From an uncultured Bacteroidales bacterium (GTDB lineage: Bacteria > Bacteroidota > Bacteroidia > Bacteroidales > WCHB1-69), in contig CALECM010000047.1 in the NCBI GenBank assembly GCA_937949745.1, positions 1 to 64,000 on the forward strand: a stretch of 64,000 bases of DNA. The letters run 5' to 3'. The translations under genes were made by a program, and so were the position numbers. Below the pieces are notes generated by a model that worked only from the letters and a program-made list of their open reading frames with translations, did no database searches and had not been told where the DNA came from. Below, in pieces: positions 44,603 through 53,117 of this stretch. Each line of letters starts with the position of its first letter. The first letter of the stretch is position 1.

Positions 44603-45886
44603 CTAAATCTTATTTTTCCTTTTATTTTTCAAAACAAGCTGGATGGTCGTCCGGTTTTTTTGTTCTATGAGAACGGTTTTTCCTGCCAAGATCGAATTCA
44701 AGGATTCGTCGGAATAGTGGCGGATCGTAGCCAGTTCCACTTTATCATTGTATTTTACGATATAATTCATTTTTAGTTCTTCGATGACCTTTTGAATTTT
44801 CCGGGAATGGTCGTCCACACAAATGGAAAAACTCAGGGCCGAATTCTGCATCAGGTTAATATTGATCTTGTGTATGGATAGTAGACTGAAGATTTCGGAT
44901 AAATTATTGACCGCGATAAACGAAAAATCTTTCGGGAAGATGGAGATCAGGATCTGGTTTTTCTTGAAAATGTAAGAATCAACAGGGGCGTCCGGTCCGG
45001 TACAGGAGATCACTGTTCCTGCTTCATCCGGATTGAAAAAGGATTTTACATAAAGAGGTATCTGTTTGTTTTGCAGAGGTTTTAATGTTTTGGGATGGAT
45101 AATATTAGCCCCGTAATAAGCCAGCTCGATAGCTTCTTCGTATGATATCCGATCTAATTTTACCGCTCCCGGAAAAACTTTAGGATCGGCGTTAAAAAAT
45201 CCCGGTACGTCTTTCCATATGATGATTTCTTCCGCATTAACGGAATAAGCAAAAATAGCCGCCGAATAGTCCGAGCCTTCCCGCCCCAGAGTGGTAGTTT
45301 CATTTGAAAGCGTTCCTCCTATAAACCCCTGGGTAATGACGATGTTCCCGTTCCCCTGGGAAAATAGTTCCCCGATACGGTTCCTGATCAGGGGTGTGGT
45401 AATTTTCCAGTCTACTTTTCCTTCCCTGAAGGAATCGTCGGTCTTGATCAGGGTGCGGGCGTCTTCCAGATAATTTTTGATATTACGCTGCCTGAGATAA
45501 GAAGAGATTAAAGTGGTGGAAAAGAGTTCGCCGAAACTCACGACCTGGTCATAATCAAAGTCGTAGTTGTCACTTAAACCGAAGTTTAATTGATTACGCA
45601 GATTTTCAAACAGTGGTCGCAGGTCGTCCATGATCTTTTCGGGAGTATCCGTCAGTTCATTCGCGATATGGTAATGGTTATCCCACAGTTCCTGCCATAG
45701 AATATCTGATTTTTCCTTATTTCCGTAATGATCATTCAGAAGGCTCTCCAGGTGATTGGTCGTTTTGCCGATGGCGGAAATCACCACAATCAACCGATCT
45801 TCCGCATATCGGGATAATATATTTTCTAATTGCCTTACGTTTGCCGCATCTTTTACGGAACCACCCCCGAATTTAAAAACCTTCAT
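44603..45886 (-). CDS. aspartate kinase
   Basis: Phosphorylates aspartate in the first step of the lysine/threonine/methionine/diaminopimelate pathway. The 427-residue monofunctional enzyme begins MKVFKFGGGSVKDA (ATP/aspartate motif), with the FGELFSTTLIS, TLGREGSDYSAAIFAY and DVPGFFNADPKVFPGA active-site segments. Two C-terminal ACT-like parts follow (FSFIAVNNLSEIFSLLSIHKININLMQNSALSFSI), so it is likely feedback-regulated. It follows the M28 peptidase gene by 27 bases on the same strand. Confidence 0.93.
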   Translation of the reverse strand: MKVFKFGGGSVKDAANVRQLENILSRYAEDRLIVVISAIGKTTNHLESLLNDHYGNKEKSDILWQELWDNHYHIANELTDTPEKIMDDLRPLFENLRNQLNFGLSDNYDFDYDQVVSFGELFSTTLISSYLRQRNIKNYLEDARTLIKTDDSFREGKVDWKITTPLIRNRIGELFSQGNGNIVITQGFIGGTLSNETTTLGREGSDYSAAIFAYSVNAEEIIIWKDVPGFFNADPKVFPGAVKLDRISYEEAIELAYYGANIIHPKTLKPLQNKQIPLYVKSFFNPDEAGTVISCTGPDAPVDSYIFKKNQILISIFPKDFSFIAVNNLSEIFSLLSIHKININLMQNSALSFSICVDDHSRKIQKVIEELKMNYIVKYNDKVELATIRHYSDESLNSILAGKTVLIEQKNRTTIQLVLKNKRKNKI

Positions 45887-45913
45887 ATTTGCTATAGTTA
45901 GGATATCGGGGAA

Positions 45914-46906
45914 TTATTGTTCACTGTAAATGACAGTCATCAGGGTTTTGCCGACCGCATCCAGGGTGTTTTTATCAATTTGGGTAATATTATCCTGCAA
46001 TGTGTGCCAATAGGGGAAAAAGCCCGTATTGGTGGATTTGTCCTGGTGAACGATATTGATCATCGGGATTTTAGCTATAGTATTAATATAATAATGGTCG
46101 TCGGTAATGTAGTTGGCCGGACTGTTAATGAAATAATTCCCGTAGCCCAGTTGGTACGCTATTCCCCACACTTTGGAAAGAATGTTAGGGGCATAACGGG
46201 CCGATACGCCTTCATGATAGAAAGTCGCATTATAAGCTCCTACCATATCCAGTAAAATTCCATATTGCGCCTTATAACCGGGAGTATGTTTATTGCGGGC
46301 CCAGTGTTGTGAACCAAGGCACCACCAGTCACCCGGAATATTGACACTGCTCGGCGTCCCGTAATCTTCGGCATCAAAAAAGATAATATCGATTCCTACA
46401 GAAGGTTTATTCATTGATAACTGGCGGGCCAGTTCCATTAATACACCCACGCCGCTCGCGCCGTCATTGGCGCCGTCGATGGGTTTGTTCCAATTATCCG
46501 GATTCGGATCCTGATCGGCCGTATGACGGGAATCCCAATGTGCGCCCAATAGGATACGGTTTGTGTTCTGAGGGTTGAAAGAAGCGATTATATTTCTGGA
46601 ATCCAGTTTTTTCCCATCATAAGTGTTTGCGATAAAAGGTTGTACGATAACGGTGTCACAATATTTCGACATAGTGGAAGAGAGATAAGCTGCACACAAC
46701 CGGTGCGCTTCGGTGTTAGGTACCCTCGGGCCGAAATCCGTTTGTGCCTTTACAAAATGAAAGGCTGAGTCAGCGTCAAAAGGATAAGTAGCCAATGCCG
46801 GCTTATCTTCCTGTTTTTCTTTTACCTCTTGATTTTTATTCCGGTTACATGCACTTATAGAGAATACTATAGCAAATGTTATCAATGCAATTTTTCTAAT
46901 TTTCAT
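45914..46906 (-). CDS. M28 family metallopeptidase lipoprotein (glutaminyl cyclase-like)
   Basis: A 330-residue lipoprotein (FSISAC, Cys20) with an M28 zinc-hydrolase domain: LGAHWDSRHTAD supplies the first zinc His/Asp, GANDGASGVGVLMELAR the bridging Asp and catalytic region, and DAEDYG and MVGAYN segments follow, with a final NIVHQDKSTNTGFFPYWHTLQDN carrying the last His. The closest relatives by pattern are bacterial glutaminyl-peptide cyclotransferases, which form pyroglutamate at exported protein N-termini. That would fit envelope proteins of Bacteroidota. Activity as cyclase or aminopeptidase is not decidable here. Confidence 0.84.
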   Translation of the reverse strand: MKIRKIALITFAIVFSISACNRNKNQEVKEKQEDKPALATYPFDADSAFHFVKAQTDFGPRVPNTEAHRLCAAYLSSTMSKYCDTVIVQPFIANTYDGKKLDSRNIIASFNPQNTNRILLGAHWDSRHTADQDPNPDNWNKPIDGANDGASGVGVLMELARQLSMNKPSVGIDIIFFDAEDYGTPSSVNIPGDWWCLGSQHWARNKHTPGYKAQYGILLDMVGAYNATFYHEGVSARYAPNILSKVWGIAYQLGYGNYFINSPANYITDDHYYINTIAKIPMINIVHQDKSTNTGFFPYWHTLQDNITQIDKNTLDAVGKTLMTVIYSEQ

Positions 46907-46936
46907 TATAATGCTGGATTTATCTATTTATAACTG

Positions 46937-46944
46937 CAAAAATA
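46937..46944 (-). promoter_or_regulatory. M28-aspartate kinase promoter -7 element (TATTTTTG)
   Basis: On the minus strand TATTTTTG lies about 30 bases before the M28 gene start at 46906 and would serve both genes. Confidence 0.5.
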
Positions 46945-47023
46945 ACAAGTTATTTTGACTTTGGTTGAAGTATCCCGTAAATCCATCCATAAAACCGGAG
47001 AAGTTGCGATATCCGGAAAACGG

Positions 47024-47962
47024 TCAGGAGTGGTTTTTGAGCCAATCCACCACTTTTCCCATGATGATTTCCGTTCTCAGTTCTATCGCTTCATGAGTCG
47101 CATATCCGATATGAGGCGACAAAATACAATTAGGAGCTTTTAATAGCGGATGATCCGCAGGAAGGGGCGGTTCCGTTTCGAATACGTCAATGGCGGCGCC
47201 GGCTATTTTACCTTCCTGTAAGGCTTTGGATAATGCGAATGTGTCGACCAGTTTTCCTCTTGCCGTATTGATCAGGATCGCGCTCTTTTTAAAAAGGTCC
47301 AGTTTTTCAGCGGATATAAGATTTTCCGTTTCGGATGTGAGCGGTAAATGGAGGGAAACAATATCGGATTCACGTAAAAGATCTTCTAAGGAAACATACG
47401 ATATCCCGCGCTCCGTTAATTCCCGGTTTACCGACCTGTTGTAAGCTACAATCCGGGCTCCTAGGGCTTGCAGATTAAAAGCCGTTTGTTGCCCAATAGC
47501 GCCGGTCCCTATCATACCGACCGTTTTACCTTTTATTTGCCGGCCAAGAAATTGATTACGGGTTCCCCCATTTCTGATGGATGAGTCGAGAGAAGTAATT
47601 TTCCGGTAAAGATCAATGATAAGGCCTAACACCAGTTCCGATACCGCTACATTGGCATAACCGGCCGCGTTTTGCACCTCAATACCATTTTCCATGCAAT
47701 AATCCATATCAATATGGTCCGTACCTGTAAAAGCTACCGCTAAAAATTTCAATTGTAGGTCAGATGATAATATTTCCCGGTTTAACGGAATGTTGGACAC
47801 AATTACGATATCCGCATTCTCTATTCTTTGCTTTAGAGTTTCCGGATCTTCTTTCCGGTCGGGAAAACCGGTGAACTGATGGCCCATCATGGAGAGGTTA
47901 TGTTTAAAATCCTCTATCCGGGTTTGGCTCATACCCATAGGCTCAATGGCCACTATTTTCAT
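47024..47962 (-). CDS. D-isomer-specific 2-hydroxyacid dehydrogenase family protein
   Basis: A 312-residue NAD(P)-dependent dehydrogenase. The Rossmann loop GMIGTGAIGQQTAFNLQALGARIVAYNR, the LLPLTSETENLISAEKLDLFK-like catalytic segment with ILINTARGKLVDTFAL (Arg), a Glu in FETEPPLPADHP and the catalytic His in SPHIGYATHEA are present. The substrate cannot be told; glycerate, lactate or phosphoglycerate-like compounds are typical. The start at 47962 (MKIVAIEPMG) was chosen over the ATG at 47995 because a TATATTTG minus-strand element at 47982-47989 places transcription after 47982. Confidence 0.87.
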   Translation of the reverse strand: MKIVAIEPMGMSQTRIEDFKHNLSMMGHQFTGFPDRKEDPETLKQRIENADIVIVSNIPLNREILSSDLQLKFLAVAFTGTDHIDMDYCMENGIEVQNAAGYANVAVSELVLGLIIDLYRKITSLDSSIRNGGTRNQFLGRQIKGKTVGMIGTGAIGQQTAFNLQALGARIVAYNRSVNRELTERGISYVSLEDLLRESDIVSLHLPLTSETENLISAEKLDLFKKSAILINTARGKLVDTFALSKALQEGKIAGAAIDVFETEPPLPADHPLLKAPNCILSPHIGYATHEAIELRTEIIMGKVVDWLKNHS

Positions 47963-47981
47963 ATTATTGGTATTAATTATG

Positions 47982-47989
47982 CAAATATA
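47982..47989 (-). promoter_or_regulatory. 2-hydroxyacid dehydrogenase promoter -7 element (TATATTTG)
   Basis: On the minus strand TATATTTG lies about 20 bases before the start at 47962 and after the alternative ATG at 47995. Confidence 0.45.
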
Positions 47990-48104
47990 AAACAACTTTG
48001 CAAATTACTTAAATTTTGATTTTTTACTAGCTATATGCTGAAGATGGCGGTAATAAATAAAGCTATAACTTAATTATACACGGGTATATATAAAAAATTT
48101 AATT

Positions 48105-48112
48105 TATCTTTG
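48105..48112 (+). promoter_or_regulatory. promoter -7 element (TATCTTTG) ahead of the structured RNA candidate
   Basis: TATCTTTG followed by GCGGGAAG fits TAnnTTTG, and there is no open reading frame after it. Transcription would start near 48118, just before the long closing helix of the RNA candidate. Confidence 0.55.
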
Positions 48113-48117
48113 CGGGA

Positions 48118-48312
48118 AGTAAATGAAGGATTAAAAAAAGAAGAAGAGTAACTGTAATATTCGGAAAAAGGGTTTTTGTAGGAGATATTAAACTATTTAC
48201 CGTAATGTTTATGAAAATCTCTTTTATTAAGATCTGAGGTTAAAATTCAATAAAAAACTAATCCTATAAAATAGATTTCTAGTTACTCTTTCTTCTTTTG
48301 TATTTTTATTTG
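48118..48312 (+). ncRNA. candidate structured small RNA, 6S-like layout
   Basis: A promoter element at 48105-48112 precedes about 190 bases with no reading frame. Bases 48136-48153 pair with 48281-48299 over 18 base pairs with one bulged T, closing the molecule. Inside, 48181-48222 forms a second hairpin (GGAGAT with ATCTCT, then TAAAC with GTTTA) and 48237-48265 a third (AGG-TTA with TAA-T-CCT). The closing arm is followed by a T-rich run (TTTTGTATTTTTATTT) that could end the transcript. Length, closing helix and isolated promoter resemble 6S RNA (called Bacteroidales-1 in this order), but the internal part has two hairpins rather than one clear bubble. Assignment is tentative. Confidence 0.5.
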
Positions 48313-48607
48313 CACATTTTGTTGTTACAATTTGATGTGATAGAAGTACTAAAATAATCTATAATACAGCGATTTGAATGAATTTTAACAATTTTTCTAT
48401 GAGTGTAGTGACCGATGAGGTGGACAAATATTTTCTTGTTAATTTCGCTATAATTGTTATAAAAATGTTAAATCATGATTTTTTGTGAGATTTTTATTTT
48501 TTGAAAAATAAAAAATAGCCACTTTTGGAAGTTTTTTCTCAAAAACTGTAATTTTTTGTTTCAAAGAACGGTTTTTCATACCGTAAAAAAACAGTATAAA
48601 GGAGATT
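48313..48607. other. AT-rich intergenic region after the RNA candidate
   Basis: No reading frame and no second strong promoter seen. A small dyad (ACGGT...ACCGT, about 48568-48587) lies just before the convergent YjbQ gene end and could be a weak terminator on the minus strand. Confidence 0.35.
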
Positions 48608-49024
48608 TTATTCTCCGATTATTTTTATAAGAGCTCTCTTTTTTCTTTTACCGTCGAATTCGAAATAGAAAATTTGTTCCCAGGGTCCGAAATCCAGTTT
48701 TCCTCCGGTAACAGCTACCACCACTTCTCTTCCCATCACTGTCCTTTTTAAATGTGCATCCGCATTATCCTCAAAACCATTATGACGGTATTGGCTATAT
48801 GGTTTTTCAGGAGCCAGTTTTTCCAGCCACGTTTCGTAATCCTGATGCAATCCGCTTTCATCGTCGTTAATGAATACGCTTGCCGTAATATGCATGGCGT
48901 TCACCAACACTAATCCTTCCCGGATTCCGCTTTCATCAATGGCAGATTGTACTTCTCCTGTAATATTGACAAGACCTCTGCGGGTGGGTATAGTAAAAAA
49001 GAGTTCCTTCCTATATGATTTCAT
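48608..49024 (-). CDS. YjbQ / UPF0047 family protein
   Basis: A 138-residue protein of the YjbQ family (also described as secondary thiamine-phosphate synthase in YjbQ annotation). The family signature is visible: the GLVLVNAMHITASVFINDDESGLHQDYETWLEKLAP segment with conserved His/Asp/Glu, then RHNGFEDNADAHLKRTVMGREVVVAVTGGKLDFGPWEQIFYFEFDG. Small trimeric proteins with a likely metal site. It starts four bases after the nucleoside phosphorylase stop, on the same strand, so the two form a transcription unit. Confidence 0.85.
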   Translation of the reverse strand: MKSYRKELFFTIPTRRGLVNITGEVQSAIDESGIREGLVLVNAMHITASVFINDDESGLHQDYETWLEKLAPEKPYSQYRHNGFEDNADAHLKRTVMGREVVVAVTGGKLDFGPWEQIFYFEFDGKRKKRALIKIIGE

Positions 49025-49027
49025 ACA

Positions 49028-49888
49028 TTATATCCTTTGCAAAACAACATCGATCAATTCACCCATGGCTTTTTTATAGTCGGTTGAGAATTCATTTGTA
49101 ACACGGTTCGCAATTCCAAGGCAACAAGTCAGCGCTTTATGACCTAATATTTTACTTAATCCGTAAATAGCGGAACATTCCATCTCTAAATTGACAATAC
49201 GTTTACCGTTATAACGGAAAGAAGCCAATTGTTCAATATAGTCGGGAAATGCCAGCGGCGCGCGTAACTCACGACCCTGCGGACCGAAAAATCCGGGTGC
49301 GGTGGCCGTAATCCCGTGAACCATGTCATGTCCGATTTTATTCAGTAGATCAGTGTCGGCGGGAAAAGAATAGGGGTAAGGCAAAGTAGTGTTCCATTGG
49401 GCCTGTTCGATAAAAGCGGAAGAGATCAATTCATCCGACATATCGAAATGCTTGTAATAACGCAGTACGCCATCAAGCCCTATTGCGTTTTCGGATACGA
49501 TAAAACTATGTAACGGTATATCCGGCTGGAGAATTCCGCACGTTCCGATCCGTACGATCGTCAGGGAGGTATGATCGGCTTTCACTTTACCCGTAGCTAG
49601 ATCGATATTGGCGAGCGCGTCAAGTTCGTTGATTACAATATCTATATTGTCCGCGCCCATTCCAGTCGAAATAACGGATAGTTTCTTATTATGATATAAA
49701 CCCGTATGGGTAACCAGTTCCCGGTTTTGGACTTTCACCGTTACGGAATCGAATTTTTCGGAGATCATATTTACCCTTCCCGGATCACCCACCAATATGA
49801 TAATATCACCGATTTGTTCCGGCGTAAGGTTCAGATGGTAAATACATTGAGGGCTTCCTAACGGAAGTTCCGAGGGTCTAATTATCAT
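49028..49888 (-). CDS. nucleoside phosphorylase (uridine phosphorylase type)
   Basis: A 286-residue NP-I phosphorylase that splits nucleosides with phosphate to base and ribose-1-phosphate. The features are ILVGDPGRVNMISEKFD near the start, the ISTGMGADNIDIVINELDAL phosphate motif, IVRIGTCGILQPDIPLHSFIVSENAIG and the NLEMECSAIYGLSKILGHKA active-site segment. Pyrimidine specificity (uridine) is inferred from overall pattern only. Its promoter element is a minus-strand TATATTTG at 49921-49928. It leads a two-gene unit with YjbQ and is divergent from prs. Confidence 0.87.
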   Translation of the reverse strand: MIIRPSELPLGSPQCIYHLNLTPEQIGDIIILVGDPGRVNMISEKFDSVTVKVQNRELVTHTGLYHNKKLSVISTGMGADNIDIVINELDALANIDLATGKVKADHTSLTIVRIGTCGILQPDIPLHSFIVSENAIGLDGVLRYYKHFDMSDELISSAFIEQAQWNTTLPYPYSFPADTDLLNKIGHDMVHGITATAPGFFGPQGRELRAPLAFPDYIEQLASFRYNGKRIVNLEMECSAIYGLSKILGHKALTCCLGIANRVTNEFSTDYKKAMGELIDVVLQRI

Positions 49889-49920
49889 ACCTATATACTG
49901 ATATTACGGATATCAATCCG

Positions 49921-49928
49921 CAAATATA
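49921..49928 (-). promoter_or_regulatory. nucleoside phosphorylase promoter -7 element (TATATTTG)
   Basis: On the minus strand TATATTTG lies 33 bases before the start at 49888. Confidence 0.5.
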
Positions 49929-49955
49929 ATAAAAATTATTTTTATTAAAAGAATA

Positions 49956-49987
49956 TTTGAAACGTTTTAAAAAATAATATAACTTTG
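49956..49987 (+). promoter_or_regulatory. prs promoter with both boxes (TTTG and TAACTTTG)
   Basis: A TTTG -33 box (49956-49959) and a TAACTTTG -7 box (49980-49987) are separated by 20 bases, the standard Bacteroidota spacing. The best-formed promoter in the window. Confidence 0.75.
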
Positions 49988-50031
49988 CATTGTGTCATAG
50001 GAAAGTATAACTAATTTAATTTAAACAATTT

Positions 50032-50967
50032 ATGGATTCAAACATTGCTCTCGTCACTGGTCGCGCCAATCCGGAATTAGCTCAACGTATCTCCCAGCAA
50101 TTGAATATCCCGTTGTCGGAAGTCGATATCAAACAATTCAAAGACGGAGAGATCCAGGTATATTATAATGAAACTATCCGTGGTAAATCCGTATTTATCA
50201 TCCAACCTACTTTTTCGCCGTCGGATAATATCATGGAATTGCTCCTTCTGATCGATGCGGCGAAAAGAGCTTCCGCGGCTTCTATCATTGCCGTGAATCC
50301 ATATTTCGGTTATGCCCGCCAGGACAGGAAAGATAAACCCCGTACCTCGATCGGGGCGAAACTAATGGCTAATTTGTACACAACCGCCGGAATCAACAGG
50401 CTGATCACCATGGATCTTCACCAGGATCAGATCCAGGGTTTCTTCGAGATCCCGGTTGACCATCTTTACTCGTCGGCCCTTTTTATACCTTATATAAATG
50501 AATTGAAAATTGAGGATTTGTGCATTGTTTCCCCGGATACCGGAGGAACAAAACGCGCTTCTTCTTATGCCAAATTCCTTAATTGCGAACTGGCAATCGG
50601 ATACAAACAACGGGTAAAAGCCAATGAAGTATCCGAACTGCAGATTATAGGCGACGTAAAAAATAAGAATGTCATTATCGTGGATGATATTATCGATACG
50701 GGAGGTACCATCTGCAAAGCCGCTAAAATCGTGATGGATTCCGGGGCTAAAAGTGTATTCGCCATGTGCCCCCATCCGCTATTGTCCGGTAATGGCATGG
50801 AGAATATAGAGAATTCCGTGATCGAAAAATTGATCACTACCGATACGATTCCTTTGAAGAGAGCCTCCGACAAAATAGAAGTTCTGTCGATTGCCGGTTT
50901 ACTATCCCAGGTAATCATGAGTGTGATGAATCACACTTCTATCTCTTCCCATTACGAACCTTTTTAA
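50032..50967 (+). CDS. prs: ribose-phosphate pyrophosphokinase
   Basis: Makes PRPP from ribose-5-phosphate and ATP for nucleotide, histidine and NAD synthesis. The 311-residue enzyme has ALVTGRANPELAQRISQQL, the YNETIRGKSVFIIQPTFSPSDNIMELLLLIDAAKRASA core, AVNPYFGYARQDRKDKPRTSIGAKLMANL, the DLHQDQIQGFFEIPVDHLY motif and the PRPP-binding VDDIIDTGGTICKAA loop. All are intact. It is preceded by a two-box promoter, and 17 bases later comes the ThiL-like gene. Confidence 0.97.
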   Translation: MDSNIALVTGRANPELAQRISQQLNIPLSEVDIKQFKDGEIQVYYNETIRGKSVFIIQPTFSPSDNIMELLLLIDAAKRASAASIIAVNPYFGYARQDRKDKPRTSIGAKLMANLYTTAGINRLITMDLHQDQIQGFFEIPVDHLYSSALFIPYINELKIEDLCIVSPDTGGTKRASSYAKFLNCELAIGYKQRVKANEVSELQIIGDVKNKNVIIVDDIIDTGGTICKAAKIVMDSGAKSVFAMCPHPLLSGNGMENIENSVIEKLITTDTIPLKRASDKIEVLSIAGLLSQVIMSVMNHTSISSHYEPF

Positions 50968-50984
50968 TAAATTAAACCTGATCA

Positions 50985-52022
50985 ATGTCTGAAAATACCG
51001 GCCGGCAGGAAGTCGCGCAACTTGGAAAATACGGATTGATTGAAAATCTATCCGGGAAATTTAAAATGGAGAACCCGTCATCCGTATCCGGTATAGGAGA
51101 AGATGCTTCCGTGATTAAAAGCCATGAGGGTTATATACTGGCTTCCTCTAAGATCTTCCTGGAAAATATCCATTTTGACCTGACTTATTTTCCATTGAAA
51201 CATCTGGGCTATAAATGTGTGGCTGTGGGACTTTCGGATATATTGGGAATGAACGGAATTCCGCAACAAATAAGGTGTAACATTGCCATATCCAATCGTT
51301 TTTCCGTGGAGGCCATGAAGGAACTTATGGAAGGTATGCGACTTTGTTGCAGCCATTATAAAATTGATCTTCTGGGATTGGATATTACATCTTCACGATC
51401 AGGGATGGTTATCTCCATTGAAACGATCGGAAATGTGGATGAAGAACATCTCGTTTCCCGTAACCGGGCTCAGGATAAAGAGTTGATCTGTGTATCGGGA
51501 GATTTGGGAGGTGCTTATACCGGACTGATATTACTGGAAAGGGAAAAAAAGGTTTTTGAGGTCAATCCGGATATGAAACCCAATTTTGCCGGATATGATT
51601 ATTTATTGGAAAGGCAATTGAAACCGGAGCCCAGGCTGGATATTATCCGGGACTTACGGGAAAACGATATCATTCCGACTTCTATGATTAATGTTTCGGA
51701 AGGTTTGGCTACCGCGCTAATTCAATTATGCCGGGCTTCCCATAGAGGGTGCACTGTTTATGAAGATAAATTACCCATTGATATATTGACTTTCAATACT
51801 TTAAAAGAATTGAAAATTGTGGGCACCACAGTAGCACTGAATGGCGGGGAAGATTATGAAATTTTATTTACCATCAAACAGGATGATTACGAAAAGATTC
51901 AAAAAGTAAAAGATATTTCCGTCATCGGTTATATCGATGAAGAATCGGCAGGTATGAACCTGATTACCAATGATGAAAAATTACTCCCGCTAAGGGCGCA
52001 GGGTTTCGGGGAAACAGATTAA
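50985..52022 (+). CDS. divergent thiamine-monophosphate kinase (ThiL) homologue with altered metal sites
   Basis: A 345-residue AIR-synthase/ThiL-fold protein that is full length and clearly ThiL-like (LGKYGLIENL, FDLTYFPLKHLGYKCVAVGLSDILGMNG, YDYLLERQLKPEPRLDI, ALNGGEDYEILFT). ThiL needs several aspartates for Mg and ATP; from family knowledge, GDDA, TTDLL, GGDTT and DISDGL are conserved. Here they read GEDA (E39), SSKIF (K56), GLDIT (D133 kept) and NVSEGL (N236, E239), while SDILGMN and GEDYE keep theirs. It therefore probably lacks normal thiamine-phosphate kinase activity, or uses a different ligand. Cotranscribed with prs. A normal ThiL may be elsewhere. Confidence 0.8.
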   Translation: MSENTGRQEVAQLGKYGLIENLSGKFKMENPSSVSGIGEDASVIKSHEGYILASSKIFLENIHFDLTYFPLKHLGYKCVAVGLSDILGMNGIPQQIRCNIAISNRFSVEAMKELMEGMRLCCSHYKIDLLGLDITSSRSGMVISIETIGNVDEEHLVSRNRAQDKELICVSGDLGGAYTGLILLEREKKVFEVNPDMKPNFAGYDYLLERQLKPEPRLDIIRDLRENDIIPTSMINVSEGLATALIQLCRASHRGCTVYEDKLPIDILTFNTLKELKIVGTTVALNGGEDYEILFTIKQDDYEKIQKVKDISVIGYIDEESAGMNLITNDEKLLPLRAQGFGETD

Positions 52023-52028
52023 TAAGCT

Positions 52029-53109
52029 CTAATGCGACATGAGATAAGCTTTGATAAAGCCGTCCAGGTCGCCGTCCATTACCGCATTCACATTCGAAGT
52101 TTCGTACTGGGTTCTCAGGTCCTTTACCAATTTGTAAGGGTGCATGACGTAACTCCGGATTTGAGATCCCCATTCAATTCTTTTTTTGGTACTTTCGATC
52201 TCGGAGATCTTCTCCCGTTTTTTTTCCAGTTCGATCTGGTATAATTGCGATTTCAGCATTTGCATGGCTTTTTCCCGGTTTTGCAACTGGGAACGTGTCT
52301 CCTGGCATTCCACCACAATTCCCGAAGGGGCGTGATGTAGCCTAACGGCAGTTTCCACTTTATTTACATTCTGGCCTCCCGGTCCGCTCGACCGGTAAGT
52401 ATCCCAGGTAATGTCGGCCGGGTTGACCACAATCTCGATATCGTCGTTGATGATCGGGTAAGCGTATACCGATGCGAAAGAAGTATGACGCCGGTTGGCG
52501 GAATCAAAAGGAGATAACCGTACCAACCGGTGTACACCGTTTTCACTTTTCAGATAACCATAGCCGTAGGGTCCGTCCAACTCGATGGTAGCGGATTTGA
52601 TTCCCGCCACATCGCCTTCCTGCCGGTCAAGAATCTTGATGTTAAATTTATTCCTTTCACCCCAACGGATATACATCCGGAGCAACATCTCAGCCCAGTC
52701 GCAACTTTCCGTACCACCTGCTCCCGAATTGATCGTAAGCACAACCCCGAGCCGGTCTTCTTCTCCTTTCATCATATTCCTGAATTCCAGTTTCTCCAGA
52801 AGACGGACGGTGGTATTATATAAATTGTCAACTTCTTCTTCAGTAGCTTCGCCGGCGTTAAAAAAATCGAATATGACGGTAAGGTCGTCGTATTGCGCCG
52901 CCACCTTATTATATTCTTCCACCCATGATTTGATGAAACTGACCTCTTTCAGTAATTTTTCCGCCGCTTTGGGATCATCCCAAAAGCCATCCTGATGCGA
53001 AATATCTTCCCTGGTCCGGATTTCTTCTATTTTAGCATCGATGTCAAAGAAACCTCCTCAGCTCACCAAGCCTTTTATGAATATCTTTTAGTTGTTCCTG
53101 ATTAACCAT
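52029..53109 (-). CDS. prfB: peptide chain release factor 2 with programmed +1 frameshift
   Basis: Releases nascent chains at UGA and UAA. The frame from the ATG at 53109 ends after 21 codons at an in-frame TGA (53044-53046). The site reads AGGAGG, then TTT CTT TGA C, the classic prfB layout: an internal Shine-Dalgarno sequence before CTT-TGA-C, where a +1 slip lets translation continue. The second frame covers the rest of RF2, with SGAGGTESCDWAEMLLRMY (containing the conserved GGT loop), TYRSSGPGGQNVNKVETAVRLHH and the C-terminal domain. A complete, self-regulated release factor of about 359 residues. Confidence 0.95.
53043..53058 (-). promoter_or_regulatory. prfB programmed +1 frameshift site
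   Basis: On the minus strand AGGAGG-TTT-CTT-TGA-C: an anti-16S stimulatory sequence, a slippery CTT and a UGA stop recognised by RF2 itself, so low RF2 raises frameshifting. Confidence 0.92.
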
Positions 53110-53117
53110 GATAGAGT

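Noticed and set aside
44531..44776. 81-codon open frame on the plus strand
   Set aside because: It is a shadow of the aspartate kinase gene and lacks a ribosome binding site.
48395..48425. CCGATGAG stretch resembling a hammerhead core
   Set aside because: The conserved core is incomplete and no flanking helices pair.
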